Positions 59,838 through 64,000 of a stretch of DNA of 64,000 bases are shown piece after piece (the stretch's first letter is position 1; each line of letters starts with the position of its first letter). The notes beneath the pieces are model-generated. The model was not told where the DNA came from. It was given only the letters and a program-made list of their open reading frames with translations, and made no database searches. Source of the stretch: Glandiceps talaboti. Its lineage: Eukaryota > Hemichordata > Enteropneusta > Spengelidae. The stretch spans positions 20,793,676 through 20,857,675 of the forward strand of contig NC_135550.1 of assembly GCF_964340395.1 (NCBI RefSeq), read 5' to 3'. Position numbers and translations under genes: made by a program.

Positions 59838-60179
59838 TCATATATTATAAACGTCTAGCTTCCATGAAAGTTTGCTTGGTATGACATGAAAACTTTTTAA
59901 TTCATCTATGTCAAGATTGAATAACAAAAGCAAACAACAAACCTTTGTTTTCATCAGTGCCAAGGATTGGGGTGTGGTGGCAGAACCGAGTGAAGTGTGT
60001 GTAACCAAGACTATGCCATAGATAGCATGTAAAGTCATCCAAGAGTTTTCCCCAAGTTCATTGATGAGACAACCGTTATTTTTAATTGCTCCATAAACAT
60101 GTGGACAAAATCCATATTGCTCATATAATTTTGGTTCCTGCAGTACAGCGCCCTCTATGGATGTTTTATGGTACAGCAT
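59838..60179 (-). CDS. Unclassified 113-aa open frame (doubtful)
   Basis: A minus-strand frame starts with an ATG that has A at -3 and encodes a mixed, non-repetitive sequence (for example LYEQYGFCPHVYGAIKNNG). I do not recognise a family, membrane segment or signal peptide. It could be a single coding exon with a weak donor at 59943/59942 (AAAG|GTTTGT), part of the ASPP 3' UTR, or chance. It lies between two convergent 3' ends, where no separate promoter is evident. Confidence 0.15.
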   Translation of the reverse strand: MLYHKTSIEGAVLQEPKLYEQYGFCPHVYGAIKNNGCLINELGENSWMTLHAIYGIVLVTHTSLGSATTPQSLALMKTKVCCLLLLFNLDIDELKSFHVIPSKLSWKLDVYNI

Positions 60180-61315
60180 GATTTGACAACTTATTTGCTG
60201 ACAATGCTAAGAAAAACAAACATCAAAAGTGTAAAGAAGGAATGACTGAGGTAAGGAATTTAGGAATTTGTTTTTTTATAGATTAAAAATAGGAAACTTG
60301 GTTTATTTCTTATGTTATTTTTGGTGAAAATGTTAGTTTAATACAAAAGTAAAGTACTCTGTCAGCAGTAATCCATTCTCGAGCAAGACTTGTTCATGCA
60401 ACACAACACTACCACAGCACCATCGATTGTTTTGACAAGTGACTTTATTGATGGGGGTTTCCCAAATCCATCCCTTTAACAGAGTAAAGGGGTAAATATT
60501 TGTACAGTTGGAAAATACACATTTTGGGTAAAAAACTGCATTATTTATTTATCATCCACGAGAAGGGATAAAATAATATATATATATATATTGGACAAGA
60601 CATGGAAACATGTACTATCTACATAAATAGGGTTAAAATAATGAGTACTTAAAGGAAAACTAAAACACACCCATACACACATAAACATTCCCCACAATCA
60701 CTGCTTGCAACTATGCACTTTCACAGGGATGGCAGTACCGTTGTGTTAAAATATTGCTTACTACAAAATCAATGATTTGCGATATACATTTTTTTCATCT
60801 AAAAAAGCTAGCTATTAAAATTCTATACATAAGCCAAAAATAAATAAGTATTTCATTTTTATTTCTTTTGTCAAATCAATTCAAGTTCATTTTGACACAT
60901 TTTGACACATCACAGGTAAATGAAATGCCAGTTTCAATTTTAGGCATTTTAGTCAAATCCAACGAATTTTAGAAATTCATATACAAGGGGGGGACAACAC
61001 ACTTAGGAGTTGTATGCCTATAAAAACACCCTTGTTTAAAACACTCTCACGACATCGATACGAATTAAAAAACACAAGTTTGACCATGTCTGATAGCTTT
61101 AAATACTCTCACACGGTCCCACTCAAAAACACAGTCCTCAAAATTCGGATACACCCAACTTCAACGTACATTTGAAAATGTGCTCGTTTTGATTTCATCC
61201 TCACAGCACCCACCATGTATATTGCCCCTATTAAATTTCTGAAAAGTTTCCTAAAACATTCCTGTATTTATTGATTCTGAACGTTTTGTGAGTAGTATCA
61301 GTAATTTAAATTTTC

Positions 61316-61700
61316 ATTTAAGTTTTCACTGACATATAAAAATTGATTTCTTAGCATGGTGTCTGTGAGTACTATTGTACCAGCACTAGGATAGGATATT
61401 CACTTACATTTTCATTGACATACAGAAACGGATTTTCGTATTTCTGTGAGCACCGAAGTACCAGTGCATGGATTTCATGTACATTTTCACTTACATACAA
61501 AAACTGATTTTCGTAACATGGTTTCTGTGAGTACCAAAGTACTAGTGCTTGATTTCATGTACATTTTCACTGACATACAGAAATTGATTTCTTAAAATGG
61601 TTTCTGTGAGTACGCAGTACCGGTGCTTCAATATCCATGTAAGTTTCACCGACATGTACAAATTGATTTCTTAACACAGGTTTCTGTGAGCACACACAAA
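61316..61700. repeat. Minisatellite of about 80-bp units, nearly five copies
   Basis: Each unit carries a (A)TGTACATTTTCACTGACATA-like block, then ACTGATTTTCGTA or ATTGATTTCTTA, then GTTTCTGTGAGTACCAAAGT and GTACCAGTGC. Units begin at about 61318, 61399, 61478, 61558 and 61637, with 10-20% divergence and small indels. It lies about 100 bp from the ASPP stop codon on the 3' UTR side. Confidence 0.85.
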
Positions 61701-61805
61701 TTCAGTAAGTTGCCTTGTACTCTTCATTATATTTCAAAATGTAAATGCAAACACTGCATCCACAGTTTACATTGTCTCAGTCCAGTAAATTTTCTATATG
61801 ACCTT

Positions 61806-63877
61806 CTATGTCATATTACTTCTTCTAGGTTTGATTCTTGGGAACAGCTGTAAATAAATAAAAGAGCACATGTTTAAGATCACTGTAAGCAACACATGCA
61901 AAGTTCATTGATAAGATACTATCTGAGTACAGGGGAATAACTAAACCAACATGCGGTGTCCAAGTCTTACAATAAACTTACAGAAGTTAAAACACCAACT
62001 TGATTATTACATTTGCAAATCATTTATGATTTCTATACATGATAATTAGTAAGAAATCCAATTTTTGTACAATGTGATGTTTTGACAAAAAACTTGTTAC
62101 CACTGAACCATCATTTTGGTAAACCATGAGACAAAATTGATGTATGTATCAGTTTCATGTGTCATCTTTGTAACAGATTTAGAAGTAATCAGTTTTTCTA
62201 CAGGTGGAAAAATATGACATGTGGACATACAAATAAATTGACAGTCTATATACTATGGTAGTCTCTTTTGAACGTCACTAGCTGTGGAGTTAAAAAATGA
62301 AAAAGAGACAATGTATGACATCACAGAAGTCTGGCTAAATGAATGATGTAATCCACACACACACACAGACAGACAGACAAACATATGCTCACACAATGAA
62401 ATACCTACCCCAAGTAAATTTCTAGGCACATAGCCTTCTCTGTTGCCTTTCCTGGCCCACCACCATTCTCTCTCATCCTCATCACCACGCCTCATGACCA
62501 CTATAGCATCTCCCTCTCTAAAACTGAATTCATCAGGGTTCTCAGCTTCATAGTCATACACTGAATACACAACACCTTTGTTCATGATACCCAGCTTCTC
62601 TTGTACTCCTGTAACAGAATGTATATGAACACGGTGTTAGGGTGTTATGGCTGTAATCTTGTAGAATGGACATGTTACAGTGTTAGGATGTGAACATGGA
62701 CTTCATCAACCACTTCATCTTGATAAATTCACCTCATAATTTATGAGTTGCAAGACTTGTTTGATTTTGTGTGTTTTTGTCGAGACATAAATTGTATTCA
62801 TGCTTGTCAAGTTGTGGAGTCTATAAACATTCTACCCTGAAAATATTGATACTGCTACTGTGGGCTATGCTGATACCAGGACAAGTACAGTAGCAGGCCT
62901 TCTCAACTTTCATATCCATAGACTCATAGGGTGACATTTGGGATTAAGGAGTCAAACATGTCTTTATTAGTTATGTCTTTTAGTGGCAGTTAATCTAGTT
63001 CAATGTTAACAATCTAAGCATTCAAAATCCTTGAAAATCACAACATCCATTCTGATTTCATCAATGCCCTGTAACTTTACCAGCACAGTGACAACTTTCC
63101 TGCTAGTTGAAGTTCACAGACTATAGATCAGTTGACAGTTATGGTGTTCTACTTGTCAGTAAGTCTCCAATAATACCCTGTAACCACACCCCCATGACAA
63201 TAAATGAATGAATATCATAACCTTACATCCTGGCTTCATTTGTAATTTACAACTATTGGAGTTGACATTGTCATCTTTCATACATAGTACTTGAAACTCT
63301 TTCAAAATCTGTAGTAAGTTTACAGTCTGACTTGACTACTGAGTGTTAACTTAATATGCGAGCCAGGATAGGTATATCACTTCATCTTATTCTCTTCATC
63401 GTTGTTTAGTATCCATTGAAATTCTACACATGGAGATTTGATTTAAACTTTGCTTTACCATTGTCACTAAAACAGAGTACATGTACTAGAAAGCAGTTGT
63501 AAAGTGATTCCACTGGAATACAAAGTTCATTCTAACCCTTATATGGTATGTGAACACACATGAAAAAATGTTCACTATCAAATAATACGACCTATGACAG
63601 GCAGCAGTGTTCATATCCTTTTGGTTGTGATATCAATTTCATCTTCCTACATTCTAAATATGACAAGCAGCTGAGTTACTTCAAGACAACAGAAATATGA
63701 TGTTTCTTACCATAAAGATACTCTGAGCACCCATCAAACCCTTCTTCATCTTCCTCACATTTCTCTGCAGCTGTTTCCACATCACTGATTGTTGTAGCAA
63801 AGATACATGCTCCCCTCTCCACTAGGAATTTCACCATGGCTAGATTGTTACATGATGCTGCACAGTGCAATGGTGTC
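61806..63877 (-). CDS. ASPP-family protein (PPP1R13B/TP53BP2-like), last three coding exons; gene partial
   Basis: ASPP proteins bind p53-family members and protein phosphatase 1 through C-terminal ankyrin repeats and an SH3 domain, tuning apoptosis and epithelial polarity. Exons 63877-63711, 62608-62409 and 61847-61806 join in frame. The first encodes [20 protein letters not shown] and [20 protein letters not shown] (last ankyrin repeats); its first base completes a codon that is Trp in vertebrates. The second encodes [20 protein letters not shown], the acidic RT-loop and [20 protein letters not shown], a diagnostic ASPP SH3 domain. The third encodes [13 protein letters not shown] and stop. 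The N-terminus and most ankyrin repeats lie beyond the right edge. Invertebrates usually have one ASPP gene, so I do not choose between the vertebrate paralogue names. Confidence 0.93.
62609..63710 (-). other. ASPP penultimate intron
   Basis: A non-coding A+T-rich interval between the ankyrin and SH3 exons, with GT-AG ends. Nothing is recognised inside. The last intron (61848-62408) contains a short CACACA-CAGACAGA run at about 62355-62380. Confidence 0.7.
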
Positions 63878-64000
63878 CTGTACATATAAACACAGATGGC
63901 ATGATATATCACCGATAGTAGTAGTATTGATGTTGTTGTCAACTGTGTGACATTTGTCAGAGCAGACCTCATATCATGCACATGTGGTGTAGTACTGACA

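Larger units (their letters stand above)
57965..61805. other. Convergent spacer between IBA57 and the ASPP gene
   Basis: It presumably contains both 3' UTRs. ATTAAA at 58049-58054 is a possible IBA57 polyadenylation signal. A TTGG run lies near 58685-58706. An 80-bp minisatellite (61316-61700) abuts the ASPP stop. A 113-codon minus-strand frame (59838-60179) is unclassified. GCGCCCTC motifs occur at about 59570 and 60147. Nothing else is recognised. Confidence 0.5.

Overview
This window is nuclear DNA of an intron-rich invertebrate animal. It is A+T-rich, its genes are split by GT-AG introns, microsatellites are frequent, and it carries remnants of LINE and DNA transposons. The coding exons match bilaterian families closely enough to name five genes, but the species or phylum cannot be fixed from this sequence. 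Nothing here looks prokaryotic or viral.

Layout, left to right. (1) TOGARAM1 (crescerin), minus strand: a large first coding exon at 17228-19135 holds two TOG arrays. Two phase-compatible downstream exons lie at 1498-1633 and 772-912, and the rest of the gene runs off the left edge. Intron 1 is about 15.6 kb. (2) An 8.4 kb spacer with LINE relics, a foldback MITE, other inverted repeats and (TG)n/(ATC)n arrays. (3) KLHL28, plus strand, complete in four coding exons (27516-28438, 39816-40259, 44299-44507, 45778-45941; 579 aa, BTB-BACK-Kelch). (4) PSMC6 (proteasome ATPase Rpt4), minus strand, complete in eleven exons between 56709 and 50176 (389 aa), with a deleted piggyBac element in intron 5. 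(5) IBA57, plus strand, one uninterrupted coding exon 56882-57964 (360 aa), starting 172 bp from the PSMC6 start codon in divergent orientation. (6) The 3' end of an ASPP-family gene (PPP1R13B/TP53BP2 type), minus strand: last ankyrin exon, SH3 exon and short terminal exon (63877 to 61806), continuing beyond the right edge.

The genes work in separate processes: TOGARAM1 in ciliary microtubules, KLHL28 as a putative CUL3 ubiquitin-ligase adaptor, PSMC6 in the 26S proteasome, IBA57 in mitochondrial 4Fe-4S maturation and ASPP in p53/PP1-linked apoptosis and polarity. Their arrangement is informative. TOGARAM1 and KLHL28 are head-to-head, as I recall them in human 14q21.2, which suggests deep conserved microsynteny. 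PSMC6 and IBA57 probably share a bidirectional promoter. KLHL28/PSMC6 and IBA57/ASPP are convergent pairs.

I found no convincing new biological system. The best second-look items are the head-to-head pair, the piggyBac relic, the 109-bp MITE with an 8-bp target duplication, several long foldback elements, a minisatellite next to the ASPP stop codon, and a CpG-richer, promoter-like block inside TOGARAM1 intron 1.
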